64,000 bases of DNA from CAYJBH01 sp964369965 (GTDB lineage: Bacteria > Bacillota > Clostridia > Oscillospirales > Ruminococcaceae): the NCBI GenBank assembly GCA_964369965.1, contig CAYJGF010000015.1:5167-69166 (forward strand), written 5' to 3'. Within the stretch, counting starts at the first letter, position 1. Each line of letters starts with the position of its first letter. The notes beneath the pieces are model-generated. The model made no database searches. It had not been told where the DNA came from and was given only the letters and a program-made list of their open reading frames with translations. Below, piece after piece: positions 34,257 to 42,799 of the stretch. The position numbers were made by a program, and so were the translations under genes.

Positions 34257-34437
34257 TCAGTGAAGAGTGAAGAATGAATAGTGAATAGTAAAGGAAACCG
34301 CTTCGCCTGTTTTATTATAAAAAATAGCATTTTGTGCTATCGCGGTATTGGGTAGGTCAAATCCCTACACTACAGATAAACCCTATAAATCCATCGCCGC
34401 AGGCGATACCTTCACTATTCACCATTCACTATTAACT
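34257..34437. mobile_element. MITE-like non-coding element with terminal inverted repeats
   Basis: About 180 bp between the PBP stop and the epimerase gene. The left end contains GAATAGTGAATAGT and related GTGAA direct repeats. The right end, read in reverse, contains GAATGGTGAATAGTGAA, giving imperfect terminal inverted repeats of about 25 bp. Inside are a small hairpin (ATAGCA-TTTTG-TGCTAT, about 34325-34340) and GTAGG/CCTAC arms. No ORF of its own is present, and no transposase in the window could mobilise it. The frame open from 34348 reads through its right end and is not a real start. Confidence 0.6.
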
Positions 34438-34464
34438 AAATACACTTCATCGAAAGGACACCTC

Positions 34465-35379
34465 ATGAACGCTTTAGTCGGCTACACCGGCTTTGTCGGC
34501 TCTAACCTTGCAAAACACGGCAGGTTTGACAAATTATTTAATTCTAAGAATATCGGGGAGGCAACCTGCCTTTGCCCCGATATTCTATATTATAGCGGTC
34601 TGCCGGCAGAGAAATTTTTGGCGGACAAATTTCCCGAAAAGGATAGGACAAAGACCGACGAGGCGGCGCAAAATATAGTCAATATTAACGCCAAAAGAGT
34701 TGTTCTTATCTCCACCGTCGATGTGTACGGTGTGACCGACAACAAGAGCGAGAGTATGCTTTTTTCCAACGAGAGTGCACTGCCCTACGGCAAAAACCGC
34801 CTTGAATTGGAGCATTTTGTGGCGGATAACTTTGAGAATCATCACATCATCCGTCTGCCCGGTCTTTTTGGAGAAAATTTAAAGAAAAACTTTATCTACG
34901 ACTATATCTCCTTTGTCCCCGGCATGTTAACGGAACAAAAAATGACCGAAATTGGTAATATTCGACAAGAAATATACAGTATGTATATTTTACAGGACAA
35001 CGGCTTTTATAAACTCGACCCCAACGTCGACCGTGAAAAGGCGCGAGAGTTGTTTAAGGACGTTGGCTTTTCCGCCCTTAACTTCACCGATTCGCGGGCC
35101 GTCTTTCAGTTTTATAACCTCGCCAACCTTTACCGCGATATTGAAATAGCGATACAAAATGATATTAAGGTCTTAAATATCGCGAGCGAGCCGATATCGG
35201 CTGCGGATTTGCATCTGTATTTGAGCGGTCGGGGCTTTAAAAACGAGCTTGCAAAAACCCCACCCTATTATAACTTTAAATCGGAGCATTATGAGTTGTT
35301 CGACGGTAAAGACGGTTACCTTTACACCACAAATCAAGTTTTATCCGACATCGCCGATTTTGTAAAGGAGCGAGTGTGA
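34465..35379 (+). CDS. NAD(P)-dependent sugar epimerase/dehydratase-like protein (extended SDR)
   Basis: A 304-residue Rossmann-fold protein. GYTGFVGSNL (6-15) is the dinucleotide loop; LISTVDVYG is the catalytic-type Ser/Thr strand. The YxxxK motif reads YGKNR, with Arg in place of the catalytic Lys. The start is the ATG at 34465 with AAAGGA upstream; earlier in-frame codons lie in the MITE. Its last codons overlap the next gene. With the two following genes it forms a small sugar cassette. Substrate unknown; the altered motif suggests it may bind rather than epimerise. Confidence 0.8.
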   Translation: MNALVGYTGFVGSNLAKHGRFDKLFNSKNIGEATCLCPDILYYSGLPAEKFLADKFPEKDRTKTDEAAQNIVNINAKRVVLISTVDVYGVTDNKSESMLFSNESALPYGKNRLELEHFVADNFENHHIIRLPGLFGENLKKNFIYDYISFVPGMLTEQKMTEIGNIRQEIYSMYILQDNGFYKLDPNVDREKARELFKDVGFSALNFTDSRAVFQFYNLANLYRDIEIAIQNDIKVLNIASEPISAADLHLYLSGRGFKNELAKTPPYYNFKSEHYELFDGKDGYLYTTNQVLSDIADFVKERV

Positions 35380-36173
35380 AACTTTCCATCTCAAACATCG
35401 CATGGGACGCCAAAGACGATGAAATTGTATACAGTGCCATGCAAAAAAACGGTTTTAAAGGTCTCGAAATAGCACCGACAAGGCTGTTCGAAAACCCATA
35501 CAGCGACCTCGGTCGAATTAAGGCATACACCGAGAGTTTGCAAAAGGATTATTCGCTTAGCATATGCAGTATGCAGAGCATATGGTATGGTAAAGGTGAG
35601 AGTCTTTACAGCGTCGCCGACAGGCAAGAATTAACACAGTACACAAAAATGGCTGTTGACTTCGCCGAAGCCGGTGGTATAAACAACCTCGTGTTCGGTT
35701 GCCCCAAAAACCGCAACATCCCGACCGAGTCAGACCGTGAGGAAAGTGAAAAAACAGCAACGGAATTTCTTTATTCTATGGGTCAATATGCCGCCTCAAA
35801 AGGCACGGTGCTATCGGTCGAGCCAAACCCCGGGATCTACGGCACCAACTTCATCAACACCACCGAGCAGGCATTTCAGCTGGCGCGTGTGCTGGACAGC
35901 AACGGACTGAAGGTCAACGTAGATGTGGGAACAATGATTAATAATAATGAGCGTTGCGACCTCCTTGCCGAAAACATGGCACTGATCAACCACATCCATC
36001 TCAGTCTGCCCTACCTTGAATATGTCGCCCCTAACCCTTTTCACCGTGAACTGCGCGAGGTGTTGCGAGAATGCAGTTACGACCGATACCTGTCGATAGA
36101 GATGAAAAAGATGGATAACATCGATGATATTTTAAAATGTATAGATTATGTCGGGGAGTTTTTTGCAATATGA
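35376..36173 (+). CDS. Sugar phosphate isomerase/epimerase (xylose-isomerase-like TIM barrel)
   Basis: A 265-residue AP-endonuclease-2/xylose-isomerase-like barrel. It begins KLSISNIAWDAKDD and continues with GFKGLEIAPTRLF, SMQSIWYG, LVFGCPKNR, the metal-ligand segment LSVEPNPGIYGTNF, VNVDVGTM, INHIHLSLPYL and LSIEMKK. Glu, Asp, His and Glu ligands are therefore in place. Start GTG 35376 overlaps the previous stop (GTGA), with AAAGGAG upstream. It ends in an ATGA overlap with the glycosyltransferase. The three genes are translationally coupled. Confidence 0.85.
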   Translation: MKLSISNIAWDAKDDEIVYSAMQKNGFKGLEIAPTRLFENPYSDLGRIKAYTESLQKDYSLSICSMQSIWYGKGESLYSVADRQELTQYTKMAVDFAEAGGINNLVFGCPKNRNIPTESDREESEKTATEFLYSMGQYAASKGTVLSVEPNPGIYGTNFINTTEQAFQLARVLDSNGLKVNVDVGTMINNNERCDLLAENMALINHIHLSLPYLEYVAPNPFHRELREVLRECSYDRYLSIEMKKMDNIDDILKCIDYVGEFFAI

Positions 36174-36967
36174 TAAATGAATATCGATCCATACGAGGTG
36201 TGCCGGACTTTGACTCCGAGGAATATGCGCCGAAAAAAAGCGACTACTGCCTTTTGATACCGATAATAAATGAGAAAAAGAAGATTAAAAGTGAGCTCGA
36301 AAAGGCGCGCAAACATGGTATTGGGCAGATTGTAGACATTATTATTTGTGACGGTGGTTCGAGTGACGGCGGCACCGAAAGTGATATGTTGCAAAGCCTT
36401 GACGTCAACACACTGTTGACAAAACTCGGCGATGGTCGGCAGGGTGCACAGCTTAGGACAGGGATATACTTCGCGATAAAACGCGGCTATAAAGGGGTTG
36501 TGACAATCGACGGGAACGATAAGGACTCAATAGAGCATGTCGGACGTTTTGTCGATAAACTTAACGAGGGATATGACTTTGTGCAGGGCTCACGATTTAT
36601 CGAGGGTGGAGTTGCGGTCAACACCCCAAAATCGCGTGACCTTGCGATAAAATTAATCCATGCTCCGCTGATATCACTCACCGCCGGTGAGCGGTTCACC
36701 GACACGACCAACAACTTTAGAGCCTATTCCATGAAATATCTAAAACACCCTAAGGTGAAGCCACTGCGCGCGGTCTTTGCAGGATATGAACTGCTTGCAT
36801 ACCTATCGACACGCGCCTCTCAACTCCGGCTAAAAACATGTGAGGTCGCGGTGCAGCGCAAGTATCCGAATGACGGCAAGATACCGACTAAAATAAGCCC
36901 AATAAAGGGCAATCTTGAACTCATGAGCGTATTAATAAAGAACACATTTCGGGTATATAACCCGTAA
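36170..36967 (+). CDS. Family 2 glycosyltransferase
   Basis: A 265-residue GT-A fold enzyme. CLLIPIINE is the first strand; IIICDGGSSDGG and VTIDGNDKDS supply the nucleotide-binding Asp residues; FVQGSRFIEGG follows. The later part (TDTTNNFRAYSMKYL) is like dolichol-phosphate-mannose-synthase-type enzymes. No membrane helices. The start is the ATG at 36170, overlapping the previous stop; an in-frame ATG at 36137 lies inside the upstream gene. The final product of the cassette, perhaps a surface glycan, is not evident. Confidence 0.87.
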   Translation: MINEYRSIRGVPDFDSEEYAPKKSDYCLLIPIINEKKKIKSELEKARKHGIGQIVDIIICDGGSSDGGTESDMLQSLDVNTLLTKLGDGRQGAQLRTGIYFAIKRGYKGVVTIDGNDKDSIEHVGRFVDKLNEGYDFVQGSRFIEGGVAVNTPKSRDLAIKLIHAPLISLTAGERFTDTTNNFRAYSMKYLKHPKVKPLRAVFAGYELLAYLSTRASQLRLKTCEVAVQRKYPNDGKIPTKISPIKGNLELMSVLIKNTFRVYNP

Positions 36968-36991
36968 AATCAACAATAGAAAGGATATAGT

Positions 36992-37396
36992 ATGTTATAC
37001 CATTTCACCGACGATCTAAAAACAGGTAACGTTCTTATCGATAAACAGCACAAGGAGCTTATCGACGTTATCAACAAACTGACCACGGCGTGTATAAAAG
37101 CACAGGGCGGCAAAGAGCTCGCCCCCACCCTCGACTTTTTAATAAAGTATACAGCAACCCACCTCGGCGATGAGGAGCGTTTGCAGGTAGGCGCAAATTA
37201 TACCGGCTATCCTGCCCACAAACAAAAACACGATATTTTTAAAAAGACATTGAGTGAGCTACACGATGAACATAAAAAAAATCCAAACGATATCTCACTG
37301 GTATCAAAAATTGCAAAATTGCTCGGCGATTGGCTGATAAATCACATTAAAAAAGAGGATCTCGCAATGGCGAAATTTGTTAATTCTTCAAAATAA
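36992..37396 (+). CDS. Bacteriohemerythrin
   Basis: A 134-residue four-helix bundle that binds O2 at a di-iron site. All seven canonical ligands are present with normal spacing: His20, His57, Glu61, His76, His80, His118 and Asp123. In anaerobes such proteins are thought to sense or buffer oxygen; that role is inferred. It follows the glycosyltransferase by 24 bp with GAAAGGAT before the ATG. Confidence 0.93.
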   Translation: MLYHFTDDLKTGNVLIDKQHKELIDVINKLTTACIKAQGGKELAPTLDFLIKYTATHLGDEERLQVGANYTGYPAHKQKHDIFKKTLSELHDEHKKNPNDISLVSKIAKLLGDWLINHIKKEDLAMAKFVNSSK

Positions 37397-37475
37397 TTAA
37401 ATTTCTTTAATAAAAACTGGATTTTATTCTACATATATGCTATTATAAATAAAACACATATTAAAGGAGTGCGTC

Positions 37476-38354
37476 ATGTCGAGCTATAAGATATTCACCG
37501 AGTCCACCGCAGATTTATCTTTAGATCTAATGCAAAAAGCCGGTGTAACCGTCCTCCCTGTACCTTTTCAGATGGACGGCAAGGAGTATAAAAACACGCC
37601 GATTTCTGTCCAGATGGGCAATGAGGAATTTTATGCAAAGATGCGCGACGGCATAATGCCGACCACCGCACAACTTAATTCAGAGGAATTTATCGACTTT
37701 GCAAAACCGGTTTTGCAGGAGGGGTTTGATATCCTTCATATTGCATTTTCCTCCGCACTCTCCGGCACCTATAACAGCTGTCGTCTCGCCGCCGAGGAGC
37801 TTAAAGAGGAGTTCCCCGACAGAAAAATAATCGTTGTGGACACACTTTGCGCCTCTATGGGTGAGGGGTTGATGGTGTATCTTGCGGCGCAAAAACATCA
37901 ACAGGGTGCCTCTATCGAGGAGGTTGCCGGTTTTGTCGAGGGCAACAAACAGCGCCTCAATCAATGGTTTACAGTGGATGACCTTAACCACCTTTATCGC
38001 GGAGGACGTGTCTCAAAAATGACGGCGGTGGCAGGTTCGGTGCTTAGTATAAAACCGATAATGCGTGTCAACACCGAAGGGAAATTAGTGCCGGTCGATA
38101 AGATCAGAGGTCGCAAAAAAAGTCTCGATGCGCTTGTGCAAAAGGTGGTGGACAGGGCAAGTGCACCGCAAGAACAGGTGATTTTTATCAGCCACGGCGA
38201 CTGCGCCGAGGATTGTGAATATGTTGCAAACGAAATAAAATCTAAACTCAACGTCAAAGATGTCTTTACCAACTTTATAGGTCCAAGCGTCGGCGCTCAC
38301 TCCGGTCCCGGCACCGTGGCACTGTTTTTCCTCGGTGAGGACCGCAAGGTTTAA
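37476..38354 (+). CDS. DegV-family fatty-acid-binding protein
   Basis: A 292-residue two-domain protein with TESTADLS at the N-terminus, the lipid-head-group loop AFSSALSGTYNSCR, the linker DDLNHLYRGGRVSK, SIKPIMRVNTEGKL and a C-terminal GPSVGAHSGPGT. DegV/FakB proteins present fatty acids to the kinase FakA, but many paralogues exist and this one's ligand is unknown. AAAGGAG precedes the ATG. A hairpin terminator follows. Confidence 0.92.
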   Translation: MSSYKIFTESTADLSLDLMQKAGVTVLPVPFQMDGKEYKNTPISVQMGNEEFYAKMRDGIMPTTAQLNSEEFIDFAKPVLQEGFDILHIAFSSALSGTYNSCRLAAEELKEEFPDRKIIVVDTLCASMGEGLMVYLAAQKHQQGASIEEVAGFVEGNKQRLNQWFTVDDLNHLYRGGRVSKMTAVAGSVLSIKPIMRVNTEGKLVPVDKIRGRKKSLDALVQKVVDRASAPQEQVIFISHGDCAEDCEYVANEIKSKLNVKDVFTNFIGPSVGAHSGPGTVALFFLGEDRKV

Positions 38355-38362
38355 TTAATGTC

Positions 38363-38396
38363 AACCCACTGGATAGTAATTTATTCAGTGGGTTTT
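38363..38396 (+). terminator. Rho-independent terminator after degV
   Basis: AACCCACTG (38363-38371) pairs with CAGTGGGTT (38386-38394), 9 bp, followed by TT. It isolates degV from the pyr promoter immediately downstream. Confidence 0.6.
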
Positions 38397-38401
38397 CACT
38401 C

Positions 38402-38430
38402 TTGACAATATTCGATTTTTTTAATATAAT
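38402..38430 (+). promoter_or_regulatory. Promoter of the pyrimidine operon
   Basis: TTGACA (38402-38407), 17-bp spacer, TATAAT (38425-38430): both hexamers perfect. The leader to the TTG start is only about 35 nt, too short for a PyrR attenuator, so control must act elsewhere or by reiterative or start-site mechanisms. Confidence 0.85.
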
Positions 38431-38473
38431 TATAGTTAGTAAAAGTAATGGTCAATATGATATTGGAGCAATT

Positions 38474-39802
38474 TTGAACAATACCGATTTGAATACACCG
38501 ACCGATGGCGGTTTTTGCATAGATGACAGCTCCTGCAAGCGTCACGGGACAACCGTGGACGCTTTTTTTGTAAACGGGACTGTTTTTACCGACGGCAAAT
38601 TCATAAAAACAAGCCTGCTGTTAAAGGATAGAAAAACATATTTTACCGACGATGTCCCACCCGAGACAAAGGTCGTTGACTGCACCGGTCAATACATTCT
38701 GCCCGGCTTTGCAGACATGCACGTGCACCTTCGTGAGCCGGGTTTTGAGTATAAGGAGACTATAGCCACCGGCACTGCAGCAGGTCTTGCAGGCGGATAT
38801 ACACTGCTTTGCTCCATGCCGAATTTAAAACCGGTGCCACACGGTGAAAGCGAAATAAAAAAACAGCTTGAAATCATCGAAAAAAAGGCGCGCTGCAAGG
38901 TTTTACCCTATGCCTCCATCACCGTAGACCAAAAAGGGCTGGTTTTGTCCGATATGGAGACGCTTGCCCCTTATTGTATCGGCTTTTCCGACGATGGTCA
39001 CGGTGTTCAGGACTATGAGATGATGCGAAAAGCGATGGAGATAGCGACTCGATTAAATAAACCCATCGTGTCCCACTGTGAGGTCGGCAACCCCGGCGCC
39101 TCCGGCGTTGTCCATGCCGGTCAATACGCAAAAAGGAACGACCTGCCGAGCATTTCCTCCGCCAGCGAATATGAGATGGTCGACCGCGACATCCGTCTTG
39201 CCGCAACGACCGGCGCACACCTGCATATCTGTCACGTTTCCACCGCCGAAAGCGTGAGGTTGATACGTGCCGCAAAGGCGAGCGGAGTACATGTCACCGC
39301 CGAGACTGCGCCGCACTACCTGCTATTGACCGATGAGGATATAAAGGACGAGGGACGCTTTAAAATGAACCCTCCCATCCGCTCGGAATTTGACCGGGAG
39401 GAGCTGTTGCTCGGCATAAAGGACGGCACCATTGATATTATCGCCACCGACCATGCACCCCATAGCGTCGAGGAAAAAAGCGGCGGATTGTTAAAAAGCT
39501 CTTTCGGTATCGTGGGTTTAGAAACGGCGTTCTCGGTGCTCTATACCGGACTTGTTGCCACCGATATAATAACGTTGACCGAGCTGGTCAATTTGATGGC
39601 GATACGTCCGCGTGAGATATTCGGGATAAAAGCAGGGATAGCCGACGGCAACATGGCGGATTTCTGCGTGATTGAAACCGATACAAAATTTATAATCGAC
39701 AGCGATAATTTTCTTTCAAAAGGCTCTGCCACGCCATTTGATGGGGACGAGGTTTACGGTCGAGTGCTCTATACAAGATGTGCAATGAGGAGGGATGTTT
39801 AA
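38474..39802 (+). CDS. pyrC: Dihydroorotase
   Basis: Cyclises N-carbamoyl-aspartate to dihydroorotate. It is a class I amidohydrolase with DMHVHLREPGFEYKE (HxH metal site), SMPNLKPVP, FSDDGHGVQ, SHCEVG, HICHVS, APHYLLLTDED, KMNPPIR and ATDHAPHS (catalytic Asp). The open frame begins at 38402, but that TTG is the -35 box, so the start is placed at TTG 38474 with GGAG 5 nt upstream (442 residues). First gene of pyrC-K-D-F-E-B-I; its stop overlaps the pyrK start (TAATG). Confidence 0.94.
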   Translation: MNNTDLNTPTDGGFCIDDSSCKRHGTTVDAFFVNGTVFTDGKFIKTSLLLKDRKTYFTDDVPPETKVVDCTGQYILPGFADMHVHLREPGFEYKETIATGTAAGLAGGYTLLCSMPNLKPVPHGESEIKKQLEIIEKKARCKVLPYASITVDQKGLVLSDMETLAPYCIGFSDDGHGVQDYEMMRKAMEIATRLNKPIVSHCEVGNPGASGVVHAGQYAKRNDLPSISSASEYEMVDRDIRLAATTGAHLHICHVSTAESVRLIRAAKASGVHVTAETAPHYLLLTDEDIKDEGRFKMNPPIRSEFDREELLLGIKDGTIDIIATDHAPHSVEEKSGGLLKSSFGIVGLETAFSVLYTGLVATDIITLTELVNLMAIRPREIFGIKAGIADGNMADFCVIETDTKFIIDSDNFLSKGSATPFDGDEVYGRVLYTRCAMRRDV

Positions 39803-40527
39803 TGGTTGATTTATCATTGATGGTGCAATCAAACAGGCTCATAGCCGATGATGTTTATAGGATGATATTGCAGGGCGATATAGTTGATATTCATGCAGGC
39901 CAGTTTGTAAACATCAAAATTGACGGTTTGTATCTGCGCCGTCCCATATCGGTTTGCGATATTGACGGTGACAGACTAACCTTAATTTATAAGGCGGTTG
40001 GCGAGGGTACAAACCGCATGACCAATATGCAAAAGGGTGAAAAAATATCGGTTTTATGCGGTCTTGGGAGGGGGTTTGATATACAAAACTTCCCCTCACA
40101 ACTGTTAATCGGTGGTGGTGTAGGCGCTCCACCGATGTTATTACTTGCGAAAACCCTCAATAAAATGGGGGTGAAAACAACGGCGGTGCTCGGTTTTCGT
40201 TCCCGAAAGGACGTTTTTTTGGAGGAGGAGCTTAACGCTTATTGTGACAAGGTATTCATCACAACCGAGGACGGTAGTTATGGAACAAAAGGTTTTGTGA
40301 CCGGGGTGGTCAACGAACTTGACTTCGACTATTTCTACGCCTGTGGTCCCATGCCTATGTTGCGTGCGCTACAGGACATTGACCAAGATGGTCAATTATC
40401 TTATGAAGAGCGCATGGGTTGCGGTTTTGGGGGTTGCATGGGATGTAGCTGTGAAAAAACAAACGGCGATTATGCACGAATTTGCAAAGAGGGTCCGGTC
40501 TTTAAAAAGGGCGAACTTATAAAATAA
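39802..40527 (+). CDS. pyrK: Dihydroorotate dehydrogenase electron-transfer subunit
   Basis: An FAD/[2Fe-2S] subunit that passes electrons from dihydroorotate to NAD+. FAD binding is by LRRPISVCD, with GGGVGAPPMLLL for NAD and CGPMPMLRAL. The iron-sulfur cysteines are in ERMGCGFGGCMGCSC and ARICKEGPVF. The ATG at 39802 shares its first base with the pyrC stop; the longer frame from 39778 is inside pyrC. 241 residues. Partner of PyrD, next gene. Confidence 0.95.
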   Translation: MVDLSLMVQSNRLIADDVYRMILQGDIVDIHAGQFVNIKIDGLYLRRPISVCDIDGDRLTLIYKAVGEGTNRMTNMQKGEKISVLCGLGRGFDIQNFPSQLLIGGGVGAPPMLLLAKTLNKMGVKTTAVLGFRSRKDVFLEEELNAYCDKVFITTEDGSYGTKGFVTGVVNELDFDYFYACGPMPMLRALQDIDQDGQLSYEERMGCGFGGCMGCSCEKTNGDYARICKEGPVFKKGELIK

Positions 40528-40540
40528 AGGACTTGAAATA

Positions 40541-41461
40541 ATGAATCTATCGGTCAATCTATCCGGCATAAAATTCGACAATCCAATCATTGCCGCGTCC
40601 GGTGTTATCGGATACGGGTACGAGTTTTGCGACATATTCGACATAAACATTCTAGGGAGTTTGTCCTTTAAAGGTACTACCACCCTTTCGCGGTTTGGCA
40701 ACCCCACACCGCGAATAGCGGAGGCGGACAGCGGTATGCTCAACAGTGTCGGACTGCAAAATCCCGGTCTTTCGACGGTGCTCTCGCAGGAGTTGCCGCG
40801 ACTTTTTGAGAATTATAAAAAACCGGTCATCGCCAACATCTCCGGCTTTTCGACCGATGAATTTGTTGAGCTTGCCGCCGCTTTTGATAAGGTGGAGCAG
40901 ATTGGGATCATCGAACTTAACATCAGTTGCCCGAATGTGCACGGCGGTGGCATGGCATTCGGCAGTAATAAAGAGCAGGCGGCAGAGGTGACCGGGGTGG
41001 TCAAAAAAGTGACAAGCAAACCACTTTATGTAAAACTGTCCCCAAATGTCACCGACATTGTCTCCATTGCAAAGGCGTGTGAGAGTGCCGGCGCGGATGG
41101 AATATGTCTTATCAACACCCTGCTCGGAATGAGGATCGACTATAAAACCGGTCGTCCGATACTTGCAAATCGCACCGGCGGTCTGTCCGGTCCTGCGGTT
41201 TTCCCCGTTGCGCTACGTATGGTCTATGATGTGGCCTCGGCGGTGAATGTGCCTATAATCGGGCTTGGAGGGATTAACAGCGCCGAAAAAGTAGTAGAAA
41301 TGATGTCGGCAGGTGCCTCGGCAGTGCAGATAGGTGCCGAGTTTCTGACAAATCCCAACATTTATAAAGAGGTTATCGATCGCCTGCCGGTGGTCTTAAA
41401 CGAAATAGGTTTTGACGATATAAACAAATTAATAGGGAGGTCTTTATGCAACGTGAGGTAA
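40541..41461 (+). CDS. pyrD: Dihydroorotate dehydrogenase B (NAD+), catalytic subunit
   Basis: The FMN subunit that oxidises dihydroorotate to orotate with PyrK (class 1B). Seen are NPIIAASGVIGYG, LSFKGTT, RIAEADSGMLNSVGLQNPG, IIELNISCPNVHGGG with the catalytic-loop Cys, VKLSPNVTDI, LINTLLGMRID, GLGGINSAEKV and the FMN-phosphate AVQIGAEFL. 306 residues. It overlaps pyrF by 16 bp. Confidence 0.96.
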   Translation: MNLSVNLSGIKFDNPIIAASGVIGYGYEFCDIFDINILGSLSFKGTTTLSRFGNPTPRIAEADSGMLNSVGLQNPGLSTVLSQELPRLFENYKKPVIANISGFSTDEFVELAAAFDKVEQIGIIELNISCPNVHGGGMAFGSNKEQAAEVTGVVKKVTSKPLYVKLSPNVTDIVSIAKACESAGADGICLINTLLGMRIDYKTGRPILANRTGGLSGPAVFPVALRMVYDVASAVNVPIIGLGGINSAEKVVEMMSAGASAVQIGAEFLTNPNIYKEVIDRLPVVLNEIGFDDINKLIGRSLCNVR

Positions 41462-42141
41462 TAATAGCCTGTGATTTTCCGTCCGAGACGGCACTCTTTG
41501 ACTTTTTGGCTAAAATGCCACAAAAAAGCCTTTTTTTAAAGGTGGGTATGGAGCTGTATTATGCCACCGGCCCCGAGATTGTCAAAAAGCTAAAAGCGCA
41601 GGGACATAGGGTGTTTTTAGACCTTAAACTGCACGACATACCCAACACCGTCAAATCTGCGATGAGAGTCGTCGCGACGCTCGGCGCCGACATTGTAAAC
41701 GTCCACGCCGGTGGTACTGCCGAGATGATGAGGGCGGCGATGGATGGTGCAAACAGTGTTCAAAATCCGCCTAAGGTCATAGCCGTCACCCAGCTGACCA
41801 GCACCAGTGAAGCACGCATGAGGGAGGATTTACTCATCGATCGTCCGTTGACCGACGTGGTCAAGCACTACGCCCTCACCGCAAAATCTGCGGGACTTGC
41901 CGGTGTGGTTTGCAGTCCGCTGGAGGCATCGCTTGTCAAGGAGGTTTGTGGCAAAGACTTTATCACCGTTACCCCCGGAATTCGTTTTGCGGATGGCGAT
42001 ATCGGTGATCAGGTGAGGATTGCGACGCCGGCAAACGCCGCCGATATGGGCTGTGATTATATTGTTGTCGGTCGCTCCATAACCGCCGACGCCAACCCTC
42101 TCGCGGCATATGAACGATGTGTTAAGGAATTTGTAGGATAG
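41446..42141 (+). CDS. pyrF: Orotidine 5'-phosphate decarboxylase
   Basis: Forms UMP from OMP. ACDFPS and VGMELYY are at the N-terminus. The catalytic cluster FLDLKLHDIPNTVK carries the Asp-Lys-Asp network. VCSPLEA, VTPGIR and DYIVVGRSITADANP close the barrel. 231 residues. It starts inside the pyrD 3' end (AGGGAGG upstream), implying coupled translation. Confidence 0.96.
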   Translation: MQREVIIACDFPSETALFDFLAKMPQKSLFLKVGMELYYATGPEIVKKLKAQGHRVFLDLKLHDIPNTVKSAMRVVATLGADIVNVHAGGTAEMMRAAMDGANSVQNPPKVIAVTQLTSTSEARMREDLLIDRPLTDVVKHYALTAKSAGLAGVVCSPLEASLVKEVCGKDFITVTPGIRFADGDIGDQVRIATPANAADMGCDYIVVGRSITADANPLAAYERCVKEFVG

Positions 42142-42149
42142 GAGATTTT

Positions 42150-42782
42150 ATGAAAAGAACAATAGCAAAACATCTTTTGGACATCGGTGCGGTATTTTTG
42201 CGCCCGAGCGAGCCGTTCACCTGGGCGAGCGGTATAAAAAGTCCAATTTACTGCGATAACCGCCTCACTCTCGGCTACCCCGAGGTGCGTGGTGCTATCG
42301 AACAGGGCATTGCAGACACTATAAAAGCGGAATTTCCGACCGCCGAGGCGCTTTTTGGCACTGCCACCGCCGGGATTGCACATGCCGCAATTGCCGCCGA
42401 CCGTCTTGGTCTGCCTATGGGATATGTGCGAAGTGGCTCCAAAGACCACGGTCGTCAGAACAAGGTTGAGGGGCGACTCATCAAGGGTCAAAAGGTGGTT
42501 GTGGTGGAGGATTTGATATCCACCGCCGGCAGTGTTATTGAGGTGGTGGACACATTGCGCGCCGAGGGATGCGAGGTGCTCGGTATCGTTTCGATATTCA
42601 CCTACAACCTACAAAAGGGTATTGACCGCCTTGGTCAAGCAGGTATAGTCAACCGATCTTTAACCGATTTTGAGACACTATCAGATGTTGCGGCTGAAAA
42701 CAACTTCATCACAAAAGATGATATTGTTAAACTTAATGCTTTTAGACTAAATCCATCCGATGAGAGTTGGATTAACGCATAA
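42150..42782 (+). CDS. pyrE: Orotate phosphoribosyltransferase
   Basis: Makes OMP from orotate and PRPP. FTWASGIKSPIYCDNR is the orotate site; FGTATAGIAHAA, YVRSGSKDHGRQN and the PRPP motif VVVVEDLISTAGSV follow. 210 residues, 8 bp after pyrF. Confidence 0.96.
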   Translation: MKRTIAKHLLDIGAVFLRPSEPFTWASGIKSPIYCDNRLTLGYPEVRGAIEQGIADTIKAEFPTAEALFGTATAGIAHAAIAADRLGLPMGYVRSGSKDHGRQNKVEGRLIKGQKVVVVEDLISTAGSVIEVVDTLRAEGCEVLGIVSIFTYNLQKGIDRLGQAGIVNRSLTDFETLSDVAAENNFITKDDIVKLNAFRLNPSDESWINA

Positions 42783-42799
42783 TATAAGGGAATTTATAT

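Noticed and set aside
34348..34464. N-terminal extension of the epimerase gene starting at 34348
   Set aside because: It reads through the MITE-like element, while ATG 34465 has a good ribosome site and begins directly with the Rossmann motif.
38402..38473. Upstream start of pyrC at 38402
   Set aside because: That TTG is part of a perfect -35 box and the -10 lies inside the proposed coding region, so it cannot be translated from this promoter.
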